From contig CALYLX010000112.1 in the NCBI GenBank assembly GCA_944990035.1, positions 992,001 to 1,056,000 of the forward strand: DNA of 64,000 bases, given 5' to 3'. The position numbers were made by a program, and so were the translations under genes. This document shows, in pieces, positions 52,171-64,000 of this stretch. The notes under the pieces are model-generated. The model searched no databases and was not told where the DNA came from. It saw only the letters and a program-made list of their open reading frames with translations. This DNA is from Clitopilus passeckerianus. Its lineage: Eukaryota; Basidiomycota; Agaricomycetes; Agaricales; Entolomataceae. Position 1 is the stretch's first letter; every line of letters starts with the position of its first letter.

Positions 52171-54013
52171 ATGCCTCCAAGGAAGAAAGCTGATAGCACG
52201 AAGAAACGCAAGACCGATGTGCTTCCAAAATTTGGCGCTCCTTCTGAAGCCGACCATCCATCATCACAGGACAATACTGCGAACCCCTCTTCCTCTGCAG
52301 CGTGTACGCGAAGTATACCCCAAACCACTGTACCCCCGCTGACAACACTTTGTGGCCGCGTTTTCGTCTCGAACTTCCTGAATCTACGGAAAAGTGCGAG
52401 GAAATGGGAACTTTGTGAAGACCAACTACGTATGCTGCCTGACGTGATGATTCCAAAGCTTTCAGCGATGCTGCAAGCTTCTTGGCCAACATATCTCTCG
52501 GATGCGTTCGTTTCCACCGTAAGCCTACTACCAGTCATGTCCATACTAATCTCGAAAATAATAAATCTCAGTATCTCCTGCGCGGCCCAGAGATTAGTCT
52601 AAGCTACGACCTGCCGGGTGTACGAAAACAAACGATACTCAATATCGAAAGATTGAGTAGCGGAGTACGCGAGCTCACCCTGACCGGCTTCAAAGACATA
52701 GAAGACCGAGTCTTTGCAGCCGTCCTGAAACATTTACCAGATTTGCAAACTTTAGTTCTTCGGTAAATTGGTCCCTGTTATTCTGGCATGACTCACAGAA
52801 TGTCTTTCGAAGTGGTTGTACCAAGGTTGGCGCACAAACGGTCGATGTACTGGCCAAGCATTGTCCGCAAATTCGGGTCGTCAATCTAAACTACACATCC
52901 GTTACTCCTGTGTCTCTGGTTCCCCTTGCTGCCGCCAGGCGCAATGTTGAAGTCCTGAAATTGGCTGGAATCCAGAATTGGGTTGGTCCTTCGCCCAATG
53001 ACAATCCCCGCATATGCCCTCACATTTTACAATTGTAGACCGATTCCACCTTCGCAAAATTTATTGCTGCTATGGATGATGACTTTACTCTACCTCAACT
53101 CCGAACGCTCAAGCTTCGTCAAACCGAACTGACTGAGACCTCCTTCGCCTACATTATCACCCGATGTCCCGGGCTTAGGCGGCTGGACATCTCGTTTACA
53201 AACCTCCGGCACCTTCCAACTACCATAGACACGATACACAACCGGACTCTGGAAAAGCTATCCCTCACATCAACACAGCTCCCAGCCTCGGACCTTGTTG
53301 AAATTGTGAGGCATCTCCCGGAACTAAAAACATTGTTGATTGGAGCAATGGGAAGCCCGACATTGAATATGACGGACGACGTCCTATCATCTTTGACGGA
53401 TGCCCTTGTTTCCTTGCAGCAGCTGGAAAAGGTCAGCCTGGTGGCGAATCAAAAGCTGGGCCTGCTTTCTGCTGCCGATGACAATGCTCTTGGCACATTT
53501 ATTCGAAAAGTTGGTAGAAGATGCAAGGTATGTTTGGCCCATTCTCAGAAAGAAAAGGCGTGACAATGCACAGGTGCTTAACCTGGCCGGGCTACAACAC
53601 CTACGCTCTGTACATTTGTCGGGATTCTCTGCTTTTGAATTGGGCGGGCTTCCACCTTTAGAGACCCTCATCCTCGATAACACGGGTATCGATGATGAGG
53701 CTGGGGTGTACATTGGAGCATGCCACTCTCTCAGAACCTTGACGGTGGCAGGCACTAAATTTACACGTATGAAAAGCTGTTACCCCTCCTCAGACACTCT
53801 ACTAACTTCTTTATCAGGAGATGGAATATTCCCTATCATCGACCACTGCCCCCAGCTAGCGAGCCTGGATGTTACAAGCTGCAGGGGTATCAGAGTCACC
53901 GAACGGCGAAGGATCTTCGAGGTGAGATAACATGGTATGATTACCCCCAACACCTAAGTTGTTGAACATTCCACCCTCTCCGTCAGGTCTGGGAAGAAGA
54001 AAGGAAGGGGTGA
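52171..54013 (+). CDS. Leucine-rich-repeat protein, Rad7/Amn1-like
   Basis: RNI-type LRR protein. A basic N-terminus (MPPRKKADSTKKRKTD) precedes LCGRVFVSNFLNLRKS and a helical block. At least ten LRRs follow, for example VRELTLTGFKDIEDR, LQTLVLRGCTKVGAQTVD, IRVVNLNYTSVTP, VEVLKLAGIQNWTDS, LRTLKLRQTELTETS and LRRLDISFTNL. The cysteine-containing type (GCTKVGAQ, CPQ, CPGLRRLD) is that of F-box partners and of Rad7, a nucleotide-excision-repair ubiquitin-ligase subunit. No F-box is visible. Six introns, including one ending at the unusual CGAAG (about 52764-52813) that alone restores the LRR. The last exon is the nine codons VWEEERKG plus stop. The assignment to Rad7 is tentative. Confidence 0.7.
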
Positions 54014-54095
54014 TAATCCAAAATCATATTTCGGTAGACAAATCAATAAATAACATCGGCGAATAATTTCGTTTTGGTTGTATTTACTCAAGTGT

Positions 54096-57000
54096 TCATG
54101 CAGGAACACATTGCGAATAATCTGAGGTATTGTCAAATTTGAGCGGAGATTGCGAGTGTAGCTAGGTCACTCACAAGGGTTCTGAGCCACGCATTTGTAT
54201 CCTGAGACACAAGCAGTGGGCCCGGTCCAACCTTGACCTGATCCACTCAATTAGTTTCGAAAGCGATAGGATTAAGACGCCTTCACTCACCTCCACATTG
54301 AGCGTAAGCACTGGCTGTAGCAGTCGGCGCGCTGGATGTCGTCGTCGTCGTCTTCGTGGTGGAGGTTGTGGTCGTGGTTGGCGTCGTGGTGGGTGGCTTA
54401 GTGGTGGTCGTGGTGGTCGTGGTGGATGGAGGGGGTGAAGTGCCACTGGCATCACCGTAGAAGATACCGCGACCGTTTGTGCCAACGTAAACCCTGGAAT
54501 GGCAATTAGACAATATTCAATCTAAAAACGCGAATATGGACGGACCTTCCGTAAACGCGAGGATCTCCAGAGAGCACGTTGGAACTTGCGGAGCCAAAGC
54601 CATGGGCGGCATCGTTGATTTGGACCCAGTTGACACCTTGATCGTCGCCCTGAAGAGACCAATCCCACCGATGTTGGCAGAGGCGAAGATGGCAGGATAT
54701 CCGCCAGTGGTCTTGGGAGCGCCGAGAGCAATAGCCCAGGCCTGTGTGACTGCGGAGATCTTGGTGAAAGTAGCACCAGAATCCGTGGAGTGGAAAAGAC
54801 CAGCATCGGAAGAGACCCAAACATCTCCTGTGACACCAGGGTTGACGACGATTTTGACGGGGTATTGGGAGCTACCAAGAGTGCCCTTGGTGGCGGCGAA
54901 TGTCTGGCCGTTGTTGGACGACAGGTAGAAAGTGGATCCAGATGCACCATAGAAAACTGCGTTGTTCTTCTTGTCCGAAGCGATAACTGCAGCAGCGGGG
55001 AGGGAAGACACGGCGCTGAATTGAGCCTGGTTTCGGGACACTTGCACACCATTCGATCCGGTGCGCCAGAGGATAGTATCACCATCGGCGGACATAGCGA
55101 CCTTTCCGCCAGAAACGTTGTCTGCTGCGCCATAGTGCTGTGCCCATGTAGCACCTGAATCAGTTGAGAAGGCGACCTGTTTGCCGGTAGAGCTGAACAC
55201 AGCTGTTAGTTTCTGGCAGGATCACAATACACACGTTTCCGCACCTGTCTCCGGTACCAATGCGGACGACGTTTGAAGGCTTGTTGCCAGCAAAGTCAAT
55301 GTCAGCTGAGGTAGCCCAGGTTGGGTTTGTGAAGGTGGTCTTGGGGGCAGCAGTCAATGAGTTGTGGACGAAACCGCAGACATCACCGATGGCGGATAGA
55401 AGAGAGGGGCCGCTGGGGGGTGAAATCAATCCTTGAACCGAGGTCTCTTCAATTCCATCCGCCAAAGAAGCAATAGAGACGTTGTGCGTAGTATCCCACT
55501 GTTCAGTCATGGCTATGAGTGGTACTAATGCTTCACGTAATCTAACACTTACTTTCAACAGGTCATGTCCGCCGTAAACAGTCTCACCGGTACCGTAGAG
55601 CCAGTGGTTGGAATCGAATGGGTCGATAACGAGCGCTAGGATGATGAGTCGAAGATTAATCAAATTGGTTTGGTGGTATATCCTTACCTTCCATCATCCA
55701 TCCGACTTGCTTGTTGCCTTGCGTCGTGTCGACGTAGTTAGGGCCGATCCAGGGTGCGAGCGAGTCTGAATAGCTGTAGTACTTGCTATAGGCTGGGTTA
55801 TCAGTCCAGGCCCAGATTTGGCTCCAAGTGGCTCCGCTATCGGTGGAACGGTAGATTTGTCCATCTGGCCACCAAGAATTGAGAGCAGCAACCATGATTG
55901 TGCCAGGTTTTGCAAATCAACAGCAACACCACCGAAACCGTGATAAAGAGTGGTCCTGTCGGTAACAGGGGTGATGTTCTTCCCTGTATGCGATATTTAA
56001 GTACAAGGCCGGAATGGAGAACAAGTAGCTTACAGGTAGAGCTGGCGATGTCGTATCTCCAGACTGCGCCATTGGTACCGTCGTACTGAAAACATGAGGT
56101 GAATACATAAATTCTCAGAACACGAACAGAGGATTGGGTTACGTACTGGGCCAGCACCATCCGAGTAAGAGACGTACAAGGCCTTCTCTGTTGGGGAAAG
56201 AACACCCTTATGAGGGAAGAACTGGGTGTTTTGTCCAGCAACGGCACTCCCTACATGATGGATGTGTTATTTTGTTTTCCCATTGCCGTCAGGTTCCTTG
56301 TGCGCTTACAGGAGGTGCCGCCATTGGTGGTGACGAAGACATTGCTGGTTCCATTACTCGCGACACCAACAAAGATTCGGGGGGTTGCTGTTCCAGAGGT
56401 CCCAGAGGTCTGATCGAAAGTAACCCAAGCGATACCTACAGGGCTTGTCAAAAGCTGGTCTTATATTCTACATATCAACTCATACCAATCTTGTCACTGT
56501 TGTAGCCGTTGCTGTCGGAGGGGTCGGGGATGTAGGTACCTGAGAACAAAAGCCTGTAAGCTAGATGCCATGGGCGAAAAGGGATTACAGTACCAGTGTT
56601 GGGCAAGCCGGAGACTTTTGCCCATGTAGCACCGTAGTCAGAGGACTTCCACAAGCCATTGCCGCTTCGAGCTCCAAAGAACAGAATCTTGTTGTTGTTG
56701 GGATCGACTGCGAGTCGCTGTCACAAGCATCAATTACGGGACTTGTCATCTCTTAAAAGAGCTTAGCCCACCTCTCCCCTGACAACCAGTGAGCTATGGT
56801 GAAAATAGATAGGGCACATGTGGAACTTACATTCCACGACCGGGCATGTTACCTCCTACTTTGAAGGAAAGCTTGGTCGCCGTGAAGGTCTTGCCATAAT
56901 CGGTAGATCGAAGGATCTGTCCGTTATTAGGGTCCCAAGAGTTGGTGTACATGCCTGTTGCCTGCTCATGCGTCGGGAAAAGGTTCAATACCAAATAGAA

Positions 57001-57382
57001 GTAGGTTGCGTCTTACTAGGTAGAGGCGGGCGGGCTCGACAGGGTCCGTTGCCAACGCGTCAACTCCCCAGTAGTTCCATCGCGAGTCGTCTGCAAAGTC
57101 GAGCAACGGGGTCCAAGAATCATCTGAGTTCAACTTGTATGCACCACCGATATCCGTGCGAGCATAGGCAAGACCCTATGAGTGGCATGATGAGGAGACT
57201 CGCGCTTATTACTCTTTGAGAGATGGCTCTACCTTTTCTTTGGTATTGAAGACAATGCCTGGAACGAAACCACCACCTCCGCCAATCTTGACATTCTTCC
57301 AGGTATAGGCTTGCGATGCTGCATCAACAACGGCAAGAGTAGCCAACGTGGCCAAAGCTGCAAGAATCCTGTATTGCGCCAT
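54096..57382 (-). CDS. GH74 xyloglucanase with C-terminal CBM1
   Basis: Secreted glycoside hydrolase family 74 enzyme that cuts xyloglucan of plant walls. A signal peptide (MAQYRILAALATLATLAVVDA) is followed by two propellers with repeated GATW/STDSGATW blades: LAYARTDIGGAYKLN, ILRSTDYGKTF, IYRSTDSGATW, FSTDSGATW, FHSTDSGATF. A Pro/Thr-rich linker (54370-54440) leads to CBM1: YAQCGG, GQGWTGPTACVSGYKC and, in a last exon after intron 54122-54174, YYSQCVPA. Catalytic aspartates are expected near TDIGGAY and in WTPLLDFADD. More than ten introns. Two one-base deficits: 54648-54650 (GGG for GGGG before DDQGVNW) and 55908-55911 (AAAA for AAAAA before PGTIMVAALNS). A TATA element lies about 55 bp upstream. 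Confidence 0.9.
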
Positions 57383-58118
57383 CGCAGCGACAATTCAGAG
57401 GTCTCTGGAACACTAAACGCCCTCAACGCAATCGATTTATAGTCTGGGTTTTGCTTGCAACAAGGTCCGTATCCTCGAGACGTTGACGAAGAACCCGACA
57501 AAATAGCGGGCGGCCCGTCGTCATCATCCGAGATAATAGCGAATGCAGCAAAGATTGAGCAGAGGACCGCATCGTTCGTGAAGTCGGCTAGTCATGTTTA
57601 AGAGAAAGAGCAAATAGGAAGCTGGTTCCTGCTGGCTTGGGCAGCTGCTTACGCACCGCTAACGCCGAAGTTTAAGCAGTGGTAGAGAAAATGCCAACCC
57701 CAGGCACGTCTATTCTAGTATTCCTAGTCCTTCTTACCATCTGCGGGGTCGAGGTTCTCATGACAGCATGATTGAGACGATAATTAGTCTATCACGAGTT
57801 GAACAGGTACGCCGAGACCAGAAGATGCGGAATAGGCATCGCTCACAGCAGGTCTTGACTGGTTGTCGAAGGTTGGGGTCACGGATGCTTTCTGCATTGC
57901 AACCGAATGAAATTCTTCGCCAAGTTGCCAACTGCGCTACATACTGCGAGCCTCCCAGCCCTGGTCGTAAGGAGAGCTTTGATTCAGAGGAGGGGAATAG
58001 ACAGTGGCATTGAATTGAGATCGTCTTTGAATACAAACGAAGGTCAAGTTAGCGGTCCGTAGCAAGCCCGGATGTCATGTGAGCAGATCATGATGCGCTT
58101 TTTGCGATCGCGTTTTCC
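57383..58118. other. Intergenic interval between GH74 and the lineage-specific genes
   Basis: Promoter of the GH74 gene and upstream DNA. ORFs on both strands (for example 57758-58036 minus) show no domain or coding character. No RNA gene or repeat. Confidence 0.4.
57435..57441 (-). promoter_or_regulatory. TATA box of GH74 gene
   Basis: TATAAAT on the minus strand, 53-59 bp upstream of the ATG at 57382. Confidence 0.45.
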
Positions 58119-59354
58119 ATGTGGGAACTGCCCAGCGTCCAACTCTGTACAACCACTCGTCCTCGCGGATCGACAAGGCTCGACGCTATTGCGATTTTTA
58201 CCGCTCGAATTGCAATGGTCTTAGCCAGTCTGGGCCGCCCTTCTTCTGTTGTCGCCGAGCGACGCAGGTCTAAGCATTTGCAATGCAAAAGTTACCACCT
58301 TCCAAAGACGTCTAATGCTAGCCTAGATGGCGATGCATATGTCAAAATTCAGTCAATAGGCTCCTCGGAAGAGGCAGGTCTACCTAAGAAGAGAACGCCT
58401 TTCGCCAATAGATCTAATTTTATCTTCAAACCTTCCCAAAACATTACGTGTACAATCGCCGGGCCCTGCTACCCAAAGGACAAACCAGAGGATCCAGCAG
58501 ACTCCTGGGTTTTGGATCCGTCAATAGGAGACATAGACACAGAACACCTACTCCCAATCAAGTCACCTAGCAAAGTCTCAGGCTCTTCGCAAGGCTTGGC
58601 GTTCTCCGGCCTTCCTGCTCTTCCTGCTCCCTCTTCTTTGCATATGTCGACTTTCTTGGGCCCTCAAAATATCTCTTTTGGATCACAGAGAGGAGGCACC
58701 GCTGGGAAAACAGAACCCCCTTAAATCAAACAGACTTGATACATAAACTACCCACCGTTCTACACCCCAACAGTCCTTACGTGCCCTGGTCTGCTGACGA
58801 GCGCGAGAATAATGTGCACATCAGCTTCGACATCCTATCGATCACTTCCTTCTCTTAAAAAGCATCTCACAGAGCCAGCTTCCTATGTTTCCCCACTTCC
58901 ACCGCCAGACGAATATCACTCCAGAAAGAAGCTTCTTAAGGTGTCCCGAAGTCTCAGAAACCTCACCTCAATGGCACAGAAGAACATGAAGAGGTTAGGG
59001 ACAAGACTGTCTCGTATGACGGCACCTCTTCCGACTCTGGATTCAAAGCCTGGTTCGCCTTTACCAGGAATCTCCCATTCACCCTCGTGCCGATCGGTGA
59101 ATTCTGCCGAAACTACTTCTCTGGCTGCTTGGCTAGCAACTCGTCAAATATATCATGATGTATCCTTAGAGCATATAGAATCCGGCATCCTGCTTGAAGA
59201 ATACGAGCGAGCAGGGAGCTGGAAGGATTTGCGGATGAATGTGGGTGTTGGAGGTAACGTACAGCCACTAGAAATTGGCACACTTTCACCAGGACCTCAC
59301 TCCAAAACCTTGGAAGCTTCACCAAGGATGCCCGGCGGTTGGATACCAAACTAA
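58119..59354 (+). CDS. Uncharacterised Ser/Pro-rich protein, frame interrupted
   Basis: I do not recognise this protein. Two long open stretches in one frame (58119-58724 and 58812-59354) are linked by a stretch in another frame (about 58716-58812; TVLHPNSPYVPWSADEREN). Adding one C to the C-run 58716-58720 and removing one base near 58810 gives a single chain of about 410 residues. It is Ser/Pro-rich, with a basic helix (KKLLKVSRSLRNLTSMAQK) and a hydrophobic/acidic C-terminal part (LAAWLATRQIYHDVSLEHIE, LLEEYERAGSWKDL). No signal peptide or membrane helix. The start is unproven. Together with the next gene it may be lineage-specific. Confidence 0.4.
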
Positions 59355-59617
59355 AGACAATAGAGTAGTCGTTGTAATCTTAAGCGTGGAATCTATGCAC
59401 GAGTATGATGATGAACCGAGGTGCACTTGATAAGGGTGACCAGTGCGGTGTTTCCTTTTATTTGTGCGATGGCCTTTATTCTCAATCGGAAAAAACAAGG
59501 TATCCATTCAACCATGCCACTGAGGCAACAGTAATGCACACCTTAAAGAACCATCTAATATGTTTGCTGTCGTATCTTAATTCCTCGTAATCCACCACCT
59601 CGACGGTCTACACAACC

Positions 59618-61947
59618 ATGTTCAAAAGAAGACGACTACACGGCGACCGCCAAAAGGATCCTTTCATGGATACGCTCGTAGAGCCCTATGAGGGCTATCA
59701 GCCTCTTCCTGGACCTTCAACTCCTCGCAGAAACCTTCAGACCAGCTTGTCCCAAGTAAATATGGATGCTGATGAAGCCCCCGTGGCCTCCACTGTACAA
59801 TCCTCAGCTGATGAAGCAGCTCCCGTAAATCCAGTACTCCACCAATCAATCTACAGAGCTGTCGGCGAATGGGCCTGGATTAATGATTTACCTTTACGGA
59901 ATACACGTTTACTCTCCGTGCTGGATAGTAAGCCTTTCCCGCGAATGTCGATTTTGCAAGTCATTAATGCGTTCCTTCCCGATCAGGTAGAGAAGGATAT
60001 GAACTGGGCATCAAGACGGGGACAGCTGGAAACAGGAGTATAGATTATCTGTGCAAAACGTGAGGACGCCTCGTATATCATTACAAAGGAAAAGCTAATT
60101 GGATGCGTTTAGTTGCACCTCTCAGCGTCCCTGGCTTGGGTTTCTCCCGGAGGTCGTCCTATTCAAGCAACACCTGCGTCCCCTACAAGGAATCGTCGTT
60201 CCAGCGCTCATGCAGGTTACCAAGGATGAATTAGGAAGGATCAGTCTTGTCATGGCTCCTCCTCATCCCAGTTTCTGGATTCAAGCATCTGCGGACATGC
60301 CTGAGGTCCTGAAAGAACATTGCGTTGCTGCTGTCCAAAAGCTACACGAGGCCGGTGTCTGGCACGGGGATCTTCTCCCTTCAAACGTCTGGCTGGGTGG
60401 CGATGGAAAAGTGACTATCATCAACTTCCACAAGAGCCGTGCCATCACCCCTTGTCCCCGCCTGGGCCTTTTTGCTGCAACCCCTGCAGACCTCGATCTG
60501 GAGATGAGAAAATTCAAGTGGATACTTGATTATAGGACAACACGGATACAAGAGGACCGCCGCTTCATCCGATACATGAAACGATTCCGGCTCAATCAGG
60601 AGCGACAGAGGGCCCTTCCCAGGAGGGATATACCCCTGTTGAGGAGATGCCTCAGGAAGATATTGCCATTCCACCTTTGAATCCTACAGCCTGCATCATG
60701 CAGTGGCTTCCTCGTGATAGGACCGTCGCCCGGTTCATCATGCCCGATCAGAGTCCTGACCGATTCATGTCAGCTCTACGACATTTTTTCAGTACCTGGA
60801 AGCTCTGAAGCTCTCTCAGCGCGGTGCAGAAGACAATCAGTTGTCAGAGGAACCCGCCGATAATCGCCTATCCGCTATCTCTGGCTCCATTCTCTCGTCA
60901 TTAGGCAAGGCCTGGTCATCATCTGGCCTGGTCAGCCTTTGCCGGAAGCGCGGAAGGCACGAATGTGTTGATACCGAAGGACCAATCAGGAAGAAAATAC
61001 GTTTTACAGATGTTCCTGAAAATGAGGCTGACGAAGGTGTGGCCTTCCCATTCTTATCTATCTGGGACCTCCATCTAACCATTGGCGCATGCATAGATGC
61101 TCTTGAGCTTCCGACTGATGAATTTGGATCTGACATCTCATTCAGCTCAGCTGACGACCCTACTGGGGTCACCACCAGGCTAAAAATAGTCGAGGCAAAT
61201 ATCACGCAGTGCACCAGACTTGGGCTCCCCCACCCTGACTCTATTGAGCAAGACCCCGGAAATCCACGATGGCTGGATCCCAACGTTACAGAATACCTCA
61301 AGAGACAAGAGCGAGATCGTCTGCAGATGGAACAAGCATGCCTATATGTCCAAGGTACACGGACTCGGGTCGCCCCACAGAGGATCCTGCGTTCAGCTGG
61401 TCGCCTTCAACGTACTCTACGCGCCATCTCCCAACCATCAAGCTTGCTGGAGCCGATGAACTCGGGCCCATCTCTCAAACGAGGTCGCCACGATGACTCA
61501 GATGACTTACTCGCAAATTCCCAACGGCCTGGGAAGGTCAGGCGACGTTTGAGCTTGCTTGATAACACTAGCACAAAGCCTAAAGGCAGTTCTTTTGCGA
61601 AGCCCCTCCGCCCTCAAAGGAATCCCGGCCGCCCTACAACGTTGAAGAACATTCATCGACGATCTGGGCCTGGATACCAGCTTCGTCTGCGCGTCAAGCG
61701 GTTGGGACGAGAGCCGCCCGTGCCTTTATCATGCATCCGCGTGGGCAAGTCAGGACCAACAGAAATGAGTTCCGATCCTGAGCCTCCATATATCGGTTCT
61801 TCTGCTTCACCATCATTATCGCACCAAGGCGGCGCCGGTGATCTCGTTAGTGGAACTCCACTATCTGGACACGGTGGACTCTATCTTCCAAGTTCAGTTA
61901 TTTCAAGGTGGCTAGGTACTTTGTGTAGATTAGTACTGGAATCATGA
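59618..61947 (+). CDS. Degenerate protein-kinase-like protein with long basic tail
   Basis: Exon 1 runs to about 60051 and exon 2 begins at about 60113 after a 53-nt intron. N-terminal blocks are YRAVGEWAWINDLPLR and LDSKPFPRMSILQVINAFLP. Then come WLGFLPEVVLFKQHLRPLQG, a kinase beta-sheet-like stretch, and KLHEAGVWHGDLLPSNVWLG. HGDLLPSN equals the catalytic loop HRDxxxxN with Asp and Asn present. The following TIINFHKS stands where DFG should be, with Asn for the metal-binding Asp. A tail of 370 residues (60841-61947) is Arg/Ser-rich with possible nuclear signals. Three one-base deficits (60035, about 60612, the T-run 60784-60789) must be repaired to link the parts. Pseudokinase or weak kinase; I cannot give a function. 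Confidence 0.5.
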
Positions 61948-62225
61948 GGTGCTTGAAAAAAGTTTTCTGAGGTGCGGAAATCAAATATGTTGAGAAGCGT
62001 TTGTTTATCAATGCAAAAGTTGATCACCGACAAGGTGGGAAATGTGTGAGGCAACCTTATCTCCACTTGTCTGGGGGAAGTGTTCAGGGAACAGTATGGC
62101 AACTCCACTCATGGGATTATGCACGCTGTGGTGACTTTAAATACGGCTATGCCGCTGTTCATATGCCCCCGACTATTGATACCCCGTCTTCAACTTCCCT
62201 TGCGCCGTAGTTCGGTTCATCCACC

Positions 62226-64000
62226 ATGGCGGAAGAGAAGTTTGCGACTGCTGAGAAGAGCTCTGTGAAAGGTTCTGACGATGTCGAGTGGGCTCATGAT
62301 GTGACCCAACAGCCTACACTGGCTCGCCAGCTAAAGAACAGGCATATTGCCATGATTAGGTGAGTTGAAGTTGAATGATTACCAGTCCTGTGACTTTACT
62401 GAGAAAACAATTCGTAGTATTGGTGGTGTCATTGGCACAGGTATGGTCTTTAGTCCCCTTGGTAGAGGAGATGAAGCCTGATCTGGCGGCGTATAGGTCT
62501 CTTCTTGGGAACTGCAACTTCTCTGCGAAATGGTGGTCCCATTGGTATGCTTGCTCCCCCTGGGCCTTTCTGTGGTGTCTAAGTGTTGTGCTTAGGTCTT
62601 TTGCTCGGCTACATGACCATGGGTTCCATCTGCTACAGCGTCATGGTATGTAGCTGAAAGCACTAATAATGTGCAGTTTTTGACCCGAACTCAGGTCTCC
62701 CTTGGTGAAATGGTTGCTTTCCTCCCTATTCCTGGAGGACACATCAGGCTCGCAGAACGATTCATTGATCCAGCATTCTCTTTCACTATGGGGTGGAATT
62801 ATTGGTAAAGAATATCCCTACTTTTCCTTGCTATTTTCTGACTGGTCGAATCGTAGGTATAACTGGACGATTATTCTCCCAGCAGAACTCAGCGCTGCTG
62901 CTGTCTTGATCAGTTATTGGGACAAGACAACAAGTCCTGCGGCGTACATTACTGTTACGATGGTGGTCGTCATTGTCATCAATATGTTTGGTGCTGGTGT
63001 ATACGGAGAAGCAGAGTTTATCTTCGCGTACGTTTCAATTGTTCAGCTGACTGAGATTTCCCATGCTTACGCCTTCTTATCGCAGTTCCGTTAAGGTCAT
63101 TACGATTACGGGACTTATCATTCTCGGAATTGTCCTCGATCTTGGAGGTAGGAAGGCGTGATACATCTGGAGCATTCTGATTTATTTTTGTTGTTCAGGT
63201 GGCCCCAATCATGATCGCCTTGGCTTCAGGTATTGGAAACATCCTGGTCCCTTCGCTCAATTCGACGGAATTGCGGGATCCAAAGGCCGTTTCTTGGCCT
63301 GGTGGGCTGTCCTTACCCAAGCCGCCTTCTCCTTCATTGGTACCGAAATTGTTGCTGTTCGTACTCATTCTTTTCCTCCTCTTTTAGCGTCTCACCATTT
63401 ACTCAGATTGCCGCTGGGGAGGCAAAGAACCCTAGGCGTAATTTGCCCAAAGCCATTCGCCGTGTATACATCCGTACGTTTGAACTGCTCGAAAATAGAT
63501 CTCTTCGTAGCTTAGTGATATTTAATGTACAGGTATCTTGCTCTTCTACATCGGAGGCACCATTATCATCGGCCTGTTGGTTCCCTACAATGCCTCTGGA
63601 CTCGATCTCGCCAACGGAACTGCAGCGTCCTCGCCCTTCGTCATCGCCATCAAGAATGCTGGAATCAAGACCTTGCCATCCGTCAGTTGGCTTTTCTGTC
63701 TGTAAATCAGAGGCTAACATGCGCCTCCCAGATCATCAACGCTTGTTTGTTGACCTCGGCCTGGTCTGCAGCTTCTAGCGATCTATACACCAGCTCCCGC
63801 GCTCTCTGTGAGTCTATCACTTTGGTGATTTTCCATACATCCTTACAACCGGCTTCTTTAGATGGTCTTGCCCTCGCTGGTAACGCACCTAGAATCTTCC
63901 TGAGGACCAGCAAGAAAGGTCTTCCCTACGTTTCTATCATAACCTGCTCGCTCTTCGCCACTCTCTCTACATGGGTGTCAACGCTGGCGCTGGAAAGGTG
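62226..64000 (+). CDS. Amino-acid permease (APC/YAT family), 3' end beyond window
   Basis: Plasma-membrane amino-acid/H+ symporter of the fungal YAT family. The start MAEEKFATAEKSSVKGSDD precedes LARQLKNRHIAMISIGGVIG and TGLFLGTATSLRNGGPIG (TM1, consensus GGxIGTGLF). Further blocks are LLLGYMTMGSICYSVM, SLGEMVAFLPIPGG, FTMGWNYW|YNWTIILPAEL, VVVIVINMFGAGVYGEAEF, WWAVLTQAAFSFIGTEIV, AAGEAKNPRRNLPKAIR and TSAWSAASSDLYTSSRAL. About eight introns. Close to the window end one base seems missing before YMGVNAGAGKV (near 63950). The substrate is not evident. Confidence 0.85.

Overview
This is nuclear DNA of a filamentous basidiomycete, most likely an Agaricomycete. About 28 protein genes sit close together on both strands. 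Most are cut by many 45–60-nt introns with GT-AG (rarely GC-AG) ends and CTNAY-like branch sites. Wood-decay and dikaryon-type functions occur (GH74 xyloglucanase with a CBM1, a QDE-1-type RNA-dependent RNA polymerase, a secreted CAP/PR-1 protein). I found no tRNA, rRNA, CRISPR array or recognisable transposon.

Layout. 0–4 kb: Sec7/PH Arf-GEF (minus strand, 3' end outside the window). 4.2–7.1 kb: Nop7/Pescadillo and SmD2, divergent. 7.2–10.9 kb: RdRP. 11.2–15.3 kb: LYR-motif protein and a 4E-T-like eIF4E-binding protein, divergent. 15.3–18 kb: no gene seen. 18–19.9 kb: G1-type cyclin. 21.3–26.1 kb: Gfo/Idh/MocA oxidoreductase and a two-repeat protein of unknown function, divergent. 27–30.6 kb: Itc1. 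30.9–33.2 kb: AAAP amino-acid transporter. 33.3–35.8 kb: eIF3k and Swd3/WDR5, divergent. 36.3–38 kb: Ca2+/H+ exchanger. 38.6–39.8 kb: polyubiquitin. 40.2–42.2 kb: Utp23 and EMC7, divergent. 42.3–43.1 kb: conserved unknown. 43.3–46.1 kb: CAP protein and Dlt1. 46.3–50.1 kb: cytochrome b5 reductase and a dual-specificity phosphatase, divergent. 50.7–54 kb: Tvp23 and an LRR protein, divergent. 54.1–57.4 kb: GH74-CBM1. 58.1–61.9 kb: two lineage-specific genes, one with a degenerate kinase domain. 62.2 kb to the end: amino-acid permease (3' end outside).

Most genes are housekeeping (ribosome biogenesis, splicing, chromatin, translation initiation, ER/Golgi membrane proteins) and there is no obvious secondary-metabolite cluster or selfish island. 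Four divergent pairs share promoters of only 84–114 bp. Many exons in about a dozen genes need a one-base correction, nearly always one missing base in a short homopolymer, to keep family-like protein in frame. This looks more like assembly error than gene decay and should be kept in mind when models are used. The most unusual items are micro-exons of 5, 6 and 8 nt, three GC-AG introns, matching intron positions in polyubiquitin repeats 1 and 3, and several proteins of unknown function.
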